From assembly GCF_001747105.1 (NCBI RefSeq), contig NZ_MDGQ01000005.1, positions 434,001 to 498,000 on the forward strand: 64,000 nucleotides of DNA. Reading direction: 5' to 3'. Both the position numbers and the translations under genes were made by a program. Source of the stretch: Roseivirga misakiensis. Its GTDB lineage: Bacteria > Bacteroidota > Bacteroidia > Cytophagales > Cyclobacteriaceae. The notes below the pieces were generated by a model. The model had not been told where the DNA came from. It saw only the letters and a list, made by a program, of their open reading frames with translations, and made no database searches. Below, one piece after another: positions 25,294 to 34,067 of this stretch (position 1 is the stretch's first letter; each line of letters opens with the position of its first letter).

Positions 25294-27093
25294 TTAAATC
25301 AATACCTGATTGATCAGTGATACGGTAAAGATACTTAACAAGAACCAGCCCATAAACCCCTGAAGAATGCAGATATAACGACCAACACCTTTTGTCGGAA
25401 TCGCACCAAAACCAAGTGTTACAAAGGCGTTTAGGCTAAGCGCAAACGCGTTTAGCCAACTTCGGATAATTCCGATTGACATTACTAAGAACGGCCGAAC
25501 GTACCCCTTGTCGTTCTTTTCTTTGAAAATGCGATAATCTTCAATCATGCGCTTCTTACTCTTAGTGTCCCACTCAGAAGGGAAGAGTAGGTAGATAAAT
25601 GAGAAGAGTAAAATGATAAAGAAAGAAACCACTATGGCTCTAGCAGGACTTGTTCCACTACGTGTATAGAACTTTAATAATTTGCCGATCTGGTATTGGA
25701 TAAGGCTCTCATACGATCCCGTTTTTTTGTATGTATGGTAATCATGGTTCAGCATAAGATCCTTTAGGTCTATGTATATATCATTCGCTGAAATCATGTC
25801 GCCACGTTCCTTATAGTTGCTATGCATAAGCTTATAATTGTAAACAAGCTTGTCATAAGGCATTTCCTGTGTAATCTCATCTTGCTCTCCAATAATTAAA
25901 GTCCGCGTTTGCCATTGTTCCCAACTCAATTCTCCTGAAACACCAAAACCACCTTCGAACTGGCGATAGGGTAAATAGTTAGTGGGATTATGAAAGTTAG
26001 TTCCATCAATGTTTACTGCCTTTAAGAAATGATTTCCTAACATGTTTAAGGTTCCCACCTTAGAATCAATGAAGTCGACTTCGTCATGAAAGACATTGTT
26101 ATCGATATACAGTTTTGAAGCATTAATTGAGAAAGGTATTCGGCCAACCGCACCCTCTTTACATTTGAATTCGTTTGATTCAATCCTAATCTCATTAATT
26201 GGTTTTTGAATGGTGCCAAATGGAAAATATGGTGCGCCTTCGTTAGTGCTATAGAATTGTTGTGTCAAGGCAAGCTTTGAATCGGCAATAGTGAAATTTC
26301 CCACACCCTGACAGTTATATAGTTCAATTTTTTCGGTCTCAACCCCAAAGAACCTTACATAGTTATAGCCTTCAAGATTCCAAGACATTACATTAGCCTC
26401 AACGTCGTGTAGCTCAACTACATTTTGAGATTGGTCATTGATATTTAAAAGTCCTGGTGAATTGGCTAAATCAAGCCTGTTTAGCTTGAGGTGCTCAAGT
26501 AGAATGATTCCCCTCCCGTTCCTTATGATTAAATCTTTGTCAGAAAAATCGATCAATGAGTCGCTAGTGAATTTTAGGTCTAGGTCTGGTCTTGCATCTA
26601 GAATCTTTTTAATAGGGGTGCCATTCCAATCATACCAACTACCAATAGAGCTAAAATGATTCTTGTTACTAAGACTTACTACGCGTCTTTTAGTCAGTGC
26701 TTCCAAAAGCCACAGATAGTCAATATTTTCCTCACTGTAAAAGGTTTCCTCTCTTTTGATCAAGGTATTAAAACTAGGGCTCTGCCGGGCTACGGCTAAA
26801 TCAGGGTCTATTTTGGCATATTCCAGGTTTGCGAACCCAGACAGAAAGGCACTGTCAAGATACCTTATTGACTGCTCTTGGTTCTTCAATAATGACCATG
26901 AACAGGAAGCATTGTAATAGTCATTACCATTGCCTTGATACGTTGTGAATAAGAGGTCGTAGGTCTTAACTGCGGCGGCATAGTCTCTTGCTCTAAGTTG
27001 ATTATCTATAACCCACCTAAGAGAATCTTGGGCCGATAAGGTAAGGTTGAGTATTAGCCCAATGGCTATACACAAGTATTTTGGTTGAAGCAT
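25294..27093 (-). CDS. Putative two-TM ion channel with large periplasmic N-terminal domain
   Basis: 599 aa. Signal peptide (CIAIGLILNLTLSAQ), then ~80 residues of TPR-like helices (DYYNASCSWSLLKNQEQSIRYLDSAF), then ~300 residues of short irregular strands (LNRLDLANSPGLLNINDQSQNV, IRIESNEFKC, LYIDNNVFHDEVDFIDSKVG) resembling a right-handed beta-helix. TM1 at 486-504, a re-entrant segment ALSLNAFVTLGFGAIPTKGVG with TLGFG at 559-563 in the place of the K+-channel filter TVGYG, and TM2 ~573-595. The C-terminal part matches the Ion_trans_2 layout. I infer a channel gated by something sensed in the periplasm; ion selectivity unproven. Confidence 0.6.
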   Translation of the reverse strand: MLQPKYLCIAIGLILNLTLSAQDSLRWVIDNQLRARDYAAAVKTYDLLFTTYQGNGNDYYNASCSWSLLKNQEQSIRYLDSAFLSGFANLEYAKIDPDLAVARQSPSFNTLIKREETFYSEENIDYLWLLEALTKRRVVSLSNKNHFSSIGSWYDWNGTPIKKILDARPDLDLKFTSDSLIDFSDKDLIIRNGRGIILLEHLKLNRLDLANSPGLLNINDQSQNVVELHDVEANVMSWNLEGYNYVRFFGVETEKIELYNCQGVGNFTIADSKLALTQQFYSTNEGAPYFPFGTIQKPINEIRIESNEFKCKEGAVGRIPFSINASKLYIDNNVFHDEVDFIDSKVGTLNMLGNHFLKAVNIDGTNFHNPTNYLPYRQFEGGFGVSGELSWEQWQTRTLIIGEQDEITQEMPYDKLVYNYKLMHSNYKERGDMISANDIYIDLKDLMLNHDYHTYKKTGSYESLIQYQIGKLLKFYTRSGTSPARAIVVSFFIILLFSFIYLLFPSEWDTKSKKRMIEDYRIFKEKNDKGYVRPFLVMSIGIIRSWLNAFALSLNAFVTLGFGAIPTKGVGRYICILQGFMGWFLLSIFTVSLINQVLI

Positions 27094-27191
27094 TTTATAA
27101 GGTACTAAGTCTGGTTATGACCTACAACTCTACTTTGATAAGGCGCCTTTATCTTATTAGATGCTTTGATGTAGCCTTCTGATGTGGGTGA

Positions 27192-27998
27192 TTAATAAGT
27201 GATTTGTAGTTCTGCGACCAGCGGTCGATGATCAGAAACAATGGGTTCATTCAAGAGTCGAATACTTTTTAGACCGATTTTTTGCTCCGAAGTACCACGA
27301 TAAATTACATGATCTATTTCCGATTTTTTTTCTCCTTGAAAACTCAAATTATCTTCGCCTTTGTCCGCAAATTGAAATCCATGATCATAGAAATATCGCA
27401 TGGTAGGGGAGTCGGGGGTACAATTGAAATCCCCTGTAATGACAATCGGATTTGTTAATGAGTTCAAGTGATCGACTAATGCTTTCGCTTGCCTTAATCG
27501 ACTGGCTGACCCCTCATCTCCACCGATCCAATCAAAGTGAACATTAACAAAAACAATCTGGCCGCCTTTGGCAAGCTCTAACTCTTGGACTATCGCTGAC
27601 CTGGGTTCATAAAGACCATCGGGCAAGGATAATACCGTACTTTTTACAACAGAATTGGTAGTGAGCGTGGCCATACCATAGGCACCTCCTTGATAGTCCA
27701 TAAATTTACCGAAAGTGCTTTTCATGTTAGTTCTTTCGGCTAAATAACGGCTTTGGTCTACACTGTCTGAACGTGTGCACAAATAGTCAATTTCCTGAAG
27801 TCCACAGATATCAGGTTTTTGGTCATTTATGACGCTTGCGGCTCTAGATAAGTCCAAAACAGCGTCATTTCCTACACCATGTTTTATGTTGTAAGACATG
27901 ATCTTAAAGCTGATGGTTTGTTCCTTCTGGCATGCAAATAAACTCAATAGTCCTGCTATCAACAGAATTGAGAATATGAGGTGCTTTTGAGTTACCAT
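27192..27998 (-). CDS. Endonuclease/exonuclease/phosphatase-family lipoprotein
   Basis: 268 aa. Lipoprotein signal with Cys23 (LLSLFAC). EEP fold motifs in order: MSYNIKHG, GLQEID (metal-binding Glu), NVHFDW, GDFNCTPDS (Asp/Asn pair), EIDHVIYRG and SDHRPLVAEL (catalytic His). Members of this secreted group act on phosphodiesters such as nucleic acids, sphingomyelin or inositol phosphates; the substrate is not evident. Located between the CPBP protease and the channel gene, all on the minus strand but with ~70-100 nt spacers. Confidence 0.93.
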   Translation of the reverse strand: MVTQKHLIFSILLIAGLLSLFACQKEQTISFKIMSYNIKHGVGNDAVLDLSRAASVINDQKPDICGLQEIDYLCTRSDSVDQSRYLAERTNMKSTFGKFMDYQGGAYGMATLTTNSVVKSTVLSLPDGLYEPRSAIVQELELAKGGQIVFVNVHFDWIGGDEGSASRLRQAKALVDHLNSLTNPIVITGDFNCTPDSPTMRYFYDHGFQFADKGEDNLSFQGEKKSEIDHVIYRGTSEQKIGLKSIRLLNEPIVSDHRPLVAELQITY

Positions 27999-28066
27999 TA
28001 TAAAAGGAAGATGCCCAAAACAAGTATAATATACAACTGCTTAAACGTCTAGGTGTCTTTGGCAAA

Positions 28067-28948
28067 TTAGGCTAAAGTGTTAGATCGATTAGAAAGGTTG
28101 TTCATTGCCTTTTTTCCGTTATAGTATTTCCAAATTACCAAAATGGCGATGAGTTCGGCTACGATGGATATATATGAACCTTCTAGACCGAATAAGCCTC
28201 CGTTCATTAGGTTGCTTTCTTGGATCTGAAATTCAATTATTGAGTAGGTGTCTTGTCCACTTACATTGAACCCAAGAAGTGTCTGGAACAGGTTCCAGCT
28301 TAAATGTAGTGCGATAGGAAACCATAGATTTTTTGTATACACATAAGATAACCCAAGTAATATACCTGCCAGAAATAGGTCGAAAAGTGAGAATAAACTG
28401 ATATTAGGGTTAAATGAGTGCATTAATGCGAAAAGGATTGAAGAAATAACCAAGGCAACATATTTATTGAATGAACTCATCAGGTTTTTCAAAATGTATC
28501 CTCTCATCAGTGTTTCCTCAACAACCGCAACAGATGTAAAGAGCATTATTGAAATCACTAATTCTTCTAAGTCGAAATTAACTTCCACAATGAAGATTTC
28601 TTCGAGATAGAGCAATAGTAAAAACCCCAATGATATGATGATCAAACCAAGAAAAATACCATATAAGAATTCTTTGAGTCGGTTTTTTGTGTGAAAGCCT
28701 AAATTAATAAAAGGACTCTTATCTACATTTTGCATGAACATCCACAGGACTATAAATGTCCCAAGCAAATCAAAAATGCTAATTATTAATAGCTGAATAG
28801 ATGTCTCTTGCGATTCAAGGTTGGTAATATCAACACCGACTATTAATGCTCCTATATATTGAAGTATCCCAACGACAATCAGATACGGGACTATTAATAG
28901 CAGTATTCTTTGCCACCCCTTTACTTTGTTTGTGTGCATAGTGTTCAT
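28067..28948 (-). CDS. CPBP-family intramembrane glutamic protease
   Basis: 293 aa with about eight membrane segments. The three CPBP/Abi motifs are intact: E144-E145-xxx-R149 (VVEETLMRGYIL), FALMH with H177, and HLSWN with H215 and N219. These form the active site of Rce1-like intramembrane proteases. In bacteria such proteins process peptides or protect against bacteriocins; the local role is unknown. ATG at 28948 chosen; an alternative in-frame ATG sits three codons downstream. Confidence 0.92.
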   Translation of the reverse strand: MNTMHTNKVKGWQRILLLIVPYLIVVGILQYIGALIVGVDITNLESQETSIQLLIISIFDLLGTFIVLWMFMQNVDKSPFINLGFHTKNRLKEFLYGIFLGLIIISLGFLLLLYLEEIFIVEVNFDLEELVISIMLFTSVAVVEETLMRGYILKNLMSSFNKYVALVISSILFALMHSFNPNISLFSLFDLFLAGILLGLSYVYTKNLWFPIALHLSWNLFQTLLGFNVSGQDTYSIIEFQIQESNLMNGGLFGLEGSYISIVAELIAILVIWKYYNGKKAMNNLSNRSNTLA

Positions 28949-29336
28949 ATTAATCGATTTAACTTATTCTTAATCAGGGGTTTAATAAGGGGTTTGAGGT
29001 TTTGAGAAAAGTCAAGAACCGTAGTGTCTAAGACCCATGGGGGACTCGATATCTTCTTCAGGTTCGGGGATTTAACTAATTTAATAAAATAAGTTGTCTA
29101 AATGTTTAGACTTGAATATATAAACCTCCACCAAGGTTCTTTTTTATGAGATTTTTGATTGGTGAAAGTACTATCAATTTTCGATGGCTACACCACCTAT
29201 GTGATTGGTTTTATGTCTAAAACAAACACATCAATGAAGTCCTAAACCTTGTTTTTGACCTTTCTATTTTCTCTATTATGAGAAGTGTATTAATCCATTG
29301 ATGGCTAAAAAATTTCTTTATTTAGTGCTATTAAAA
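28949..29336. other. Non-coding spacer
   Basis: A 388-nt AT-rich divergent spacer between the CPBP protease and the START-domain gene. I see no open frame, repeat or convincing promoter box in it; the palindrome at 29337-29355 is listed separately. Confidence 0.6.
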
Positions 29337-29355
29337 GATAGAAAATCTTTCTATC
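29337..29355 (+). promoter_or_regulatory. 19-bp palindrome upstream of START-domain gene
   Basis: GATAGAAAATCTTTCTATC: perfect 8-bp arms with a 3-nt centre, 27 nt before the proposed TTG start. Could be an operator or a 5'-UTR hairpin. Confidence 0.35.
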
Positions 29356-29382
29356 ATGTATGACTTAATTTAATACTTAGAC

Positions 29383-30039
29383 TTGAAGAACCACTATTTG
29401 ATATGGCATTTAGCCGTTTTATTTACGATGACTTTTCCGAATTCAAGTGATGGAAATTCGGAATGGATATTGAAGAAGAATAAAGAAGGCATTACCGTTT
29501 ATGTTAAGAGTAATCCTAGTTTTAGAGTTAAAACTTTCCGAGGTATAATGGAGGTGGAATCAACCCTAAGCGAACTTGTCGCTATATTGAAGGATGTCGA
29601 AAACAATCGTAATTGGATTTATAAGTGTAAAGAATCAGAACTATTAGACACTGTTAACTTTTGGCACCAATTCAATTATTATGAGATAGGTGTAACCTGG
29701 CCTTATAATAATAGAGATGTTATTATGGAACTTAAGATGGATCAACATTTGCCTTCAAAAGAGGTTACTATAGCTATTGAAAACGCAAATTCATACATAC
29801 CAAATAAGGAAAGCCTTTATCGAATTAAAATTGCGCAGGGGTTTTGGAAGTTTACTCCATTGGAAAGTGGTAAGATCAAAGTTACATATGAGTTGACCAT
29901 TGATCCTGGAAAGAATATTCCTGCTTTGTTAGTGAACGGGAGGGCCGTAAAAGATCCTTTCATGACCTTAAAGAAATTGAGGTCAACTGTTATGAAAGGC
30001 GCATATAAAGGGCAACATTACCAACAGATAATTCATTAA
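29383..30039 (+). CDS. START-domain (lipid-binding-like) secreted protein
   Basis: 218 aa. TTG start, because a stop at 29371 is the only in-frame limit and no ATG is available before the signal-like segment (YLIWHLAVLFTMTF). SEWILKKNKEGITVYVKSNPSFRVKTFRG, then ILKDVENNRNWIYKCKESELLDT, WPYNNRDVIM and GFWKFTPLESGKIKVTYELTIDPGKNIPALLVN follow the START fold of StAR-like lipid carriers. The next gene begins 1 nt after its stop, so the pair is one operon. Ligand unknown. Confidence 0.82.
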   Translation: MKNHYLIWHLAVLFTMTFPNSSDGNSEWILKKNKEGITVYVKSNPSFRVKTFRGIMEVESTLSELVAILKDVENNRNWIYKCKESELLDTVNFWHQFNYYEIGVTWPYNNRDVIMELKMDQHLPSKEVTIAIENANSYIPNKESLYRIKIAQGFWKFTPLESGKIKVTYELTIDPGKNIPALLVNGRAVKDPFMTLKKLRSTVMKGAYKGQHYQQIIH

Positions 30040-30040
30040 G

Positions 30041-31171
30041 ATGAGTGAGTTGCAGGATTCAAATCAAAAGAGTAACAAGGTTCGGCTTAAAGAAAGTGCC
30101 GAAGGCATTCAAGCATTTTACGAAAAGTTAATTTATAAAGTCCCAGGCACCACGAAATACGCCCAGTTATTAATCGCTTCTGTAGGCTTAACGGTCGTAA
30201 GTTATGGTATTCATTTGTGTCTAAGCCTGAATACGGTAGATTCTATCTTTGATGATTATAGTTTTTTATTATCTATAATGCACGGCTTCTGTCTTTTCGT
30301 ATTAACCTATGCCACCTGGCGAATTAAAAGGTATGCTGTAGAACTTACGGATTTGGTAAGTGTTGAATACTTCCAAAATGAAGTCTATTTAGAAACTTCC
30401 ATAAAGTTTTTGAAGAGGAATGTAGGTGGCTTCGGTCTCGTACCTTGGGGGCTGTTTTTTGCGATATTAAATCTTTTTGTTGGCTTTCTTTTTGGCCCAT
30501 ACTATAATACAGCGTCCTTAATTTTATCCATTCATATTCAGCACTTTCTGATCGGTTTTTTATGTGGAATGGCGGTAGGAGGTATCTATGCCATTTTAGT
30601 GATGACCCACCGTACTAGTTTATTGAAGCTTCGGTTAAATTTTTATCATCCAGACAAGTGTTGTGGTACTTCTAGTATTGGTAATTTGCTTTTTACCTTC
30701 GCCCTTATCACTTTGGCAATGGCTGTTCTGGTATCGAGCTACATTAGCTTATCTTGGGATCATAATCGTTTTGTTCCAGTTAAAGAGTTTGTTTATTGGT
30801 TTTGGGTTGCTTGGCCTTACTTGCTGTCGGTGATCGTGTTTGGCTTTCCGATATTGAAGATTCATTCTAAACTCAAGCGTTACAAAGAGCAAGAACATTT
30901 TGCTTTAAGAAAAAAGTTGAGAAGTGTGGATCAAAAACTTATAGACCTGGACTATCAAAACGAAAAGGCCATGGAAGAGGCAGAAAAATTAATTGCTTAC
31001 TCTGAGAAATTAAAGGGTATAGATGAAACAATAGATGCAGCCAGTTCATGGCCATATACTAAAGGGCAAACTGGTACATTTTTTAGTATTTTTCCTGTGA
31101 CTACCATTGCAAGCACAGAAGTCAGTGAGTATATCAATGATGCTTTAACTAATGCCGGGATTGGGAGTTAA
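30041..31171 (+). CDS. Polytopic membrane protein of unknown function
   Basis: 376 aa, not recognised. About six membrane segments (for example LLIASVGLTVVSYGIHLCLSL, FGLVPWGLFFAILNLFVGFLFG, HFLIGFLCGMAVGGIYAILVM, LLFTFALITLAMAVLVSSYISL, YWFWVAWPYLLSVIVFGFPIL) are followed by a cytoplasmic coiled coil (~residues 285-335, KLRSVDQKLIDLDYQNEKAMEEAEKLIAYSEKL). Tight coupling with the START-domain gene (1 nt gap) suggests a shared membrane or lipid-related role. Ends in a 7-bp hairpin. Confidence 0.75.
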   Translation: MSELQDSNQKSNKVRLKESAEGIQAFYEKLIYKVPGTTKYAQLLIASVGLTVVSYGIHLCLSLNTVDSIFDDYSFLLSIMHGFCLFVLTYATWRIKRYAVELTDLVSVEYFQNEVYLETSIKFLKRNVGGFGLVPWGLFFAILNLFVGFLFGPYYNTASLILSIHIQHFLIGFLCGMAVGGIYAILVMTHRTSLLKLRLNFYHPDKCCGTSSIGNLLFTFALITLAMAVLVSSYISLSWDHNRFVPVKEFVYWFWVAWPYLLSVIVFGFPILKIHSKLKRYKEQEHFALRKKLRSVDQKLIDLDYQNEKAMEEAEKLIAYSEKLKGIDETIDAASSWPYTKGQTGTFFSIFPVTTIASTEVSEYINDALTNAGIGS

Positions 31172-31188
31172 CTTACCTTAAGTAAGTT
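31170..31188. terminator. Hairpin between convergent genes
   Basis: AACTTAC-CTTAA-GTAAGTT, a 7-bp perfect stem starting at the stop codon of the membrane-protein gene. No T-run follows on either strand, so terminator function is only possible. Confidence 0.35.
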
Positions 31189-31208
31189 GAGATCTTGGTC
31201 ACTTATTT

Positions 31209-31970
31209 TCAATAGTTTCTTGTTTCTAATTCCTGATCAATATCTACCATCAGTTTTTTACAGTTGTTAATGAAATCTTTTATTTCATTCAACCTGTATT
31301 TGTCTGTTTCTGTAAAAAAAGATGCTTGCTTGAAAAAGCCAATATAACTCGCGGAGTTAGGGTTGTGTATCCAGGTGGTATCTATGCCTTTTAAATCTAT
31401 TGGAGATTGTTTTAACCTGTCTATTAACACTAGCAGGGGATAAAGCTCTTTGTTAAGGTTTGTAATGTCCTGACCATTTCGATTTATTTCCTGAAAAGCA
31501 CTTTCATAACTCTCGGCCAGGTTATAATGATTACTGATTTTTTCTTTCAGTGTAGCGTTCCTAATGCTATAAAAATTTCCACCACTAAGCATTTCATCAT
31601 AAGTGCTCCGGTTAACTGGAAATATGCTCCAGTAAGTAGAAGTTAACGAATCTATGGTCCTAAAGTCAAAGATTGAAGGGGTGTTTTTAAATAATTGAAT
31701 CCCTTTCTGAAGGTTTGAAATGTTGATCTTATATATAGAATCAAGGGGAGTTAATAGTTCGATATTATTACTTAAATCATTTTTTAGGTTTGTCAAATAC
31801 ACAAGCTCTTGCTTGCGTTTTAACCTATCTTGGTTCCAGTTATTGATACCCATTGCGAGAAGAATACCAATCATAACGAGAGTGATCTCTCCAATGGCGT
31901 ATTTTAGGTATGTGCCAGTCTTACTTTGTGAAATTAACTTTCCCCTGATACTACGAAAGAACTTGATCAT
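31209..31970 (-). CDS. DUF6090 family membrane protein
   Basis: 253 aa. The N-terminus shows the family signature MIKFFRSIRGKLISQSKTG, then YAIGEITLVMIGILLAMGINNWN as the single TM ending in NNWN, then a long helical region (LVYLTNLKNDLSNNIELL). Widespread in Bacteroidota with unknown function. A more divergent relative is at 3073-3768. Confidence 0.9.
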   Translation of the reverse strand: MIKFFRSIRGKLISQSKTGTYLKYAIGEITLVMIGILLAMGINNWNQDRLKRKQELVYLTNLKNDLSNNIELLTPLDSIYKINISNLQKGIQLFKNTPSIFDFRTIDSLTSTYWSIFPVNRSTYDEMLSGGNFYSIRNATLKEKISNHYNLAESYESAFQEINRNGQDITNLNKELYPLLVLIDRLKQSPIDLKGIDTTWIHNPNSASYIGFFKQASFFTETDKYRLNEIKDFINNCKKLMVDIDQELETRNY

Positions 31971-32051
31971 GAATACTTATTATAATGCCACGCCGATCAA
32001 TTTACAGAATCTAATTTTATCAAATCGAAGTTTATTCTTTTGACTGACTCT

Positions 32052-32507
32052 CTATAAAAATTTGATTGAGCTTATATAGGCCCAAGCTATAAATAGAAGC
32101 TGTAAAGGAATTCTAAACCATAAATATGAAATTCCATGCCCATCAAATGAGCCTTTTTGAAAGTCTATTTTATGAACTGAGGCATAAATGTTAGCTGGTA
32201 ACATCAATACTAAGAAAATAATCAAAGCCCATCCACTGATCACTCTCAACTTTGGTATTAGTAAGCCAATGGCCAGCAGGATTTCAAAAACTCCAGTGAG
32301 ATAAACTAAGTCTGTCTTAAAAGGGATGAACTGCGGTATCATCATTGACATCCCTTTGGTATATACGAAATGCCCTATTGCCGTAAAGCACAACATTATT
32401 GACAAGGCCAATCTGGCAGAAAAGGCAAAATTGTATTCATTACTTACCATTTTCATCACGAAAATGGTAAGCACAAAACTTGCTAAAAGTACTACTAATG
32501 GTTTCAT
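32052..32507 (-). CDS. DoxX-family membrane protein
   Basis: 151 aa with four hydrophobic segments and the DoxX pattern AIGHFVYTKGMSMMIPQFIPFKTDLVYLTGVFEILLAIGLLIPKLRVISGWALI. DoxX-like proteins are implicated in quinone-linked or redox stress functions in some species; role here not shown. A Crp/Fnr gene lies 63 nt upstream on the same strand, a pairing often seen, so that regulator may control it. Confidence 0.88.
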   Translation of the reverse strand: MKPLVVLLASFVLTIFVMKMVSNEYNFAFSARLALSIMLCFTAIGHFVYTKGMSMMIPQFIPFKTDLVYLTGVFEILLAIGLLIPKLRVISGWALIIFLVLMLPANIYASVHKIDFQKGSFDGHGISYLWFRIPLQLLFIAWAYISSIKFL

Positions 32508-32570
32508 GTTATCTGCGTTTAATCCTTTACAAAGGGAGTAAATGATTTCGGAGATGGCAATGAACCTGGG

Positions 32571-33137
32571 TTAAGTAATGCGTTTACGTATTCTACTCAG
32601 GGCCTGAGGTGTAACACCAATATAAGACGCTATGTACCTTAATGGTATTTGTTTTAGTAGCCTAGGGCGTTCTAAGAACAAGTCTAAATATCGTTCTTCT
32701 GCAGTTTTTTTAAGTAGGGAAAGCTCTCTTTTAGATTTTATTAAAAACATATTTTCAGCCATAATACGTCCAATAAAATTTCCACTTTCAGTTTTGTCAT
32801 AAACCTCTTGAAGGTCGTTGTAAGATATGCGCCACAAAACTGTTTCGGTCAGCGTTTCTATTTGATAGTGAGATGGTGCTTGGGTAATGAAGGAGTCATA
32901 AGCAGTTACAAATTCATTTTCGAATAAGAAACCAAAGGTTAAATCATTCTCTTCCTGTGGAATATAGAATCTCACTATCCCTTCAGAAATAAAGGATAGA
33001 TAGTTTTCTATTGATCCAACCGCCGTAAGGTTAGCATTCTTATTCAATTTTACCTTATCCAATTTTGAAGCAAAAAGGCTCCAATCAGGATCGTTCATTG
33101 GATAAATTTTATCTATAAACTTTTTGATCTCTTCCAA
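32571..33137 (-). CDS. Crp/Fnr-family transcriptional regulator
   Basis: 188 aa. N-terminal cNMP-binding-like domain (LNKNANLTAVGSIENYLSFISEGIVRFYIPQEENDLTFGFLFENEFVTAYDSF) and C-terminal HTH (LKQIPLRYIASYIGVTPQALSRIRKRI). Same short subfamily as the 14.1-kb regulator; no cysteine cluster. Upstream of the DoxX gene and likely co-transcribed with it. Confidence 0.9.
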   Translation of the reverse strand: MEEIKKFIDKIYPMNDPDWSLFASKLDKVKLNKNANLTAVGSIENYLSFISEGIVRFYIPQEENDLTFGFLFENEFVTAYDSFITQAPSHYQIETLTETVLWRISYNDLQEVYDKTESGNFIGRIMAENMFLIKSKRELSLLKKTAEERYLDLFLERPRLLKQIPLRYIASYIGVTPQALSRIRKRIT

Positions 33138-33174
33138 TTGCCAAAATTTAGCTCAATTAATACAGAGTCTTTGC

Positions 33175-33648
33175 TTACTTCTCGTATTCTATTTTGTGAA
33201 TGCGCCATGTAATACTAGCCGCTGGAGTTTTAACTAGTACTTCATCTCCTTCCCGTTTCTTTAACAAGGCTTGAGCGATAGGAGAGTCGATAGAAATATA
33301 ATCTTTCATGCCTATAAGCTCTTCATAGCCAACGATCCGAAGTCTTTTTTTTAGGCCTTTGTCGTTTTCAATTTCTACCCAAGCACCAAACATGACTTGG
33401 CCTTCTTGATGGGGATGATAATGGATAACTTTAAAGTTGTCAACGCACTTCCGCAGGTAGTGAATGCGTCCATCAATCTCTCTAAGGCGTTTTTTATTGT
33501 AATGATAGTCGGCATTTTCCGATCTGTCTCCCAAACTCGCCGCCCAGGAAACCTTCTTTGTAGTCTCAGGACGTTCTACACGCCAGAGGTGATCAATTTC
33601 GTCCTTTAGTTTCTCCATCCCTTCCGGGGTAATCATCGGAGTCCTCAT
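33175..33648 (-). CDS. greB: Transcript cleavage factor GreB
   Basis: 157 aa, the GreB length. N-terminal antiparallel coiled coil with the acidic tip loop GDRSENADYHYNKKR (D41, E44) that reaches into the RNA polymerase secondary channel to stimulate cleavage of backtracked RNA. C-terminal FKBP-like domain ends SPIAQALLKKREGDEVLVKTPAASITWRIHKIEY. TYHYNKKRLREID context favours GreB over GreA. On the minus strand TATATTTG (33696-33689) 41 nt upstream may be its -7 box; no good -33 is seen. Confidence 0.93.
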   Translation of the reverse strand: MRTPMITPEGMEKLKDEIDHLWRVERPETTKKVSWAASLGDRSENADYHYNKKRLREIDGRIHYLRKCVDNFKVIHYHPHQEGQVMFGAWVEIENDKGLKKRLRIVGYEELIGMKDYISIDSPIAQALLKKREGDEVLVKTPAASITWRIHKIEYEK

Positions 33649-34067
33649 TTTATTGATTATTCAACAGTTTGTAGAAAAATGATAGGTACAAATATAAAAG
33701 ACACGAGGAGCATATTCGCGCGTTCAACCTCCAATTTTTGTAGACTTATAGGATCGTTTTAAGCTAAATCGTAGACACGTATAAGAGGAAAAGGATTGCT
33801 TTGTAAACCGTTTTTAGAGCTATTTAGGTTTGATTTTTTGGTTTGCTTGTGAAAAACTAACAAGGGACGGGAGAAAACTGCTTCCAGTACCGATGAGATA
33901 CCTCCAATTTTCTGATGGCTCCTTATGACTTCATTTTTTGGTAAGACGACCTAAATCAAGTCTTTTTATATATTCCTGAGAACGAGGTCTTCTTGCTTTT
34001 GTCGGTCTTATGACCAATAAGAGCGTAGAATTCAGTCTATGACCTTAGACTATCAAGGATGTATTAC
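33649..34067. other. Intergenic region with degenerate REP-like element
   Basis: A 419-nt non-coding stretch at the left border of the REP/RAYT island. It contains the degenerate hairpin element R0 (33838-33877), a short AGTCTA/TAGACT stem at about 34033-34050, and a possible greB -7 box; otherwise no gene. Confidence 0.6.
33838..33877 (+). repeat. REP-like element R0 (degenerate)
   Basis: Shares TTGGTTTGCT, GTGAAAA and ACAAGGGACGGGAGAAAA with element R2 at 36169, in the same orientation, but has lost most of the left arm (only CTTGT/ACAAG can pair). Reads as a decayed copy of the same family. Confidence 0.65.
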
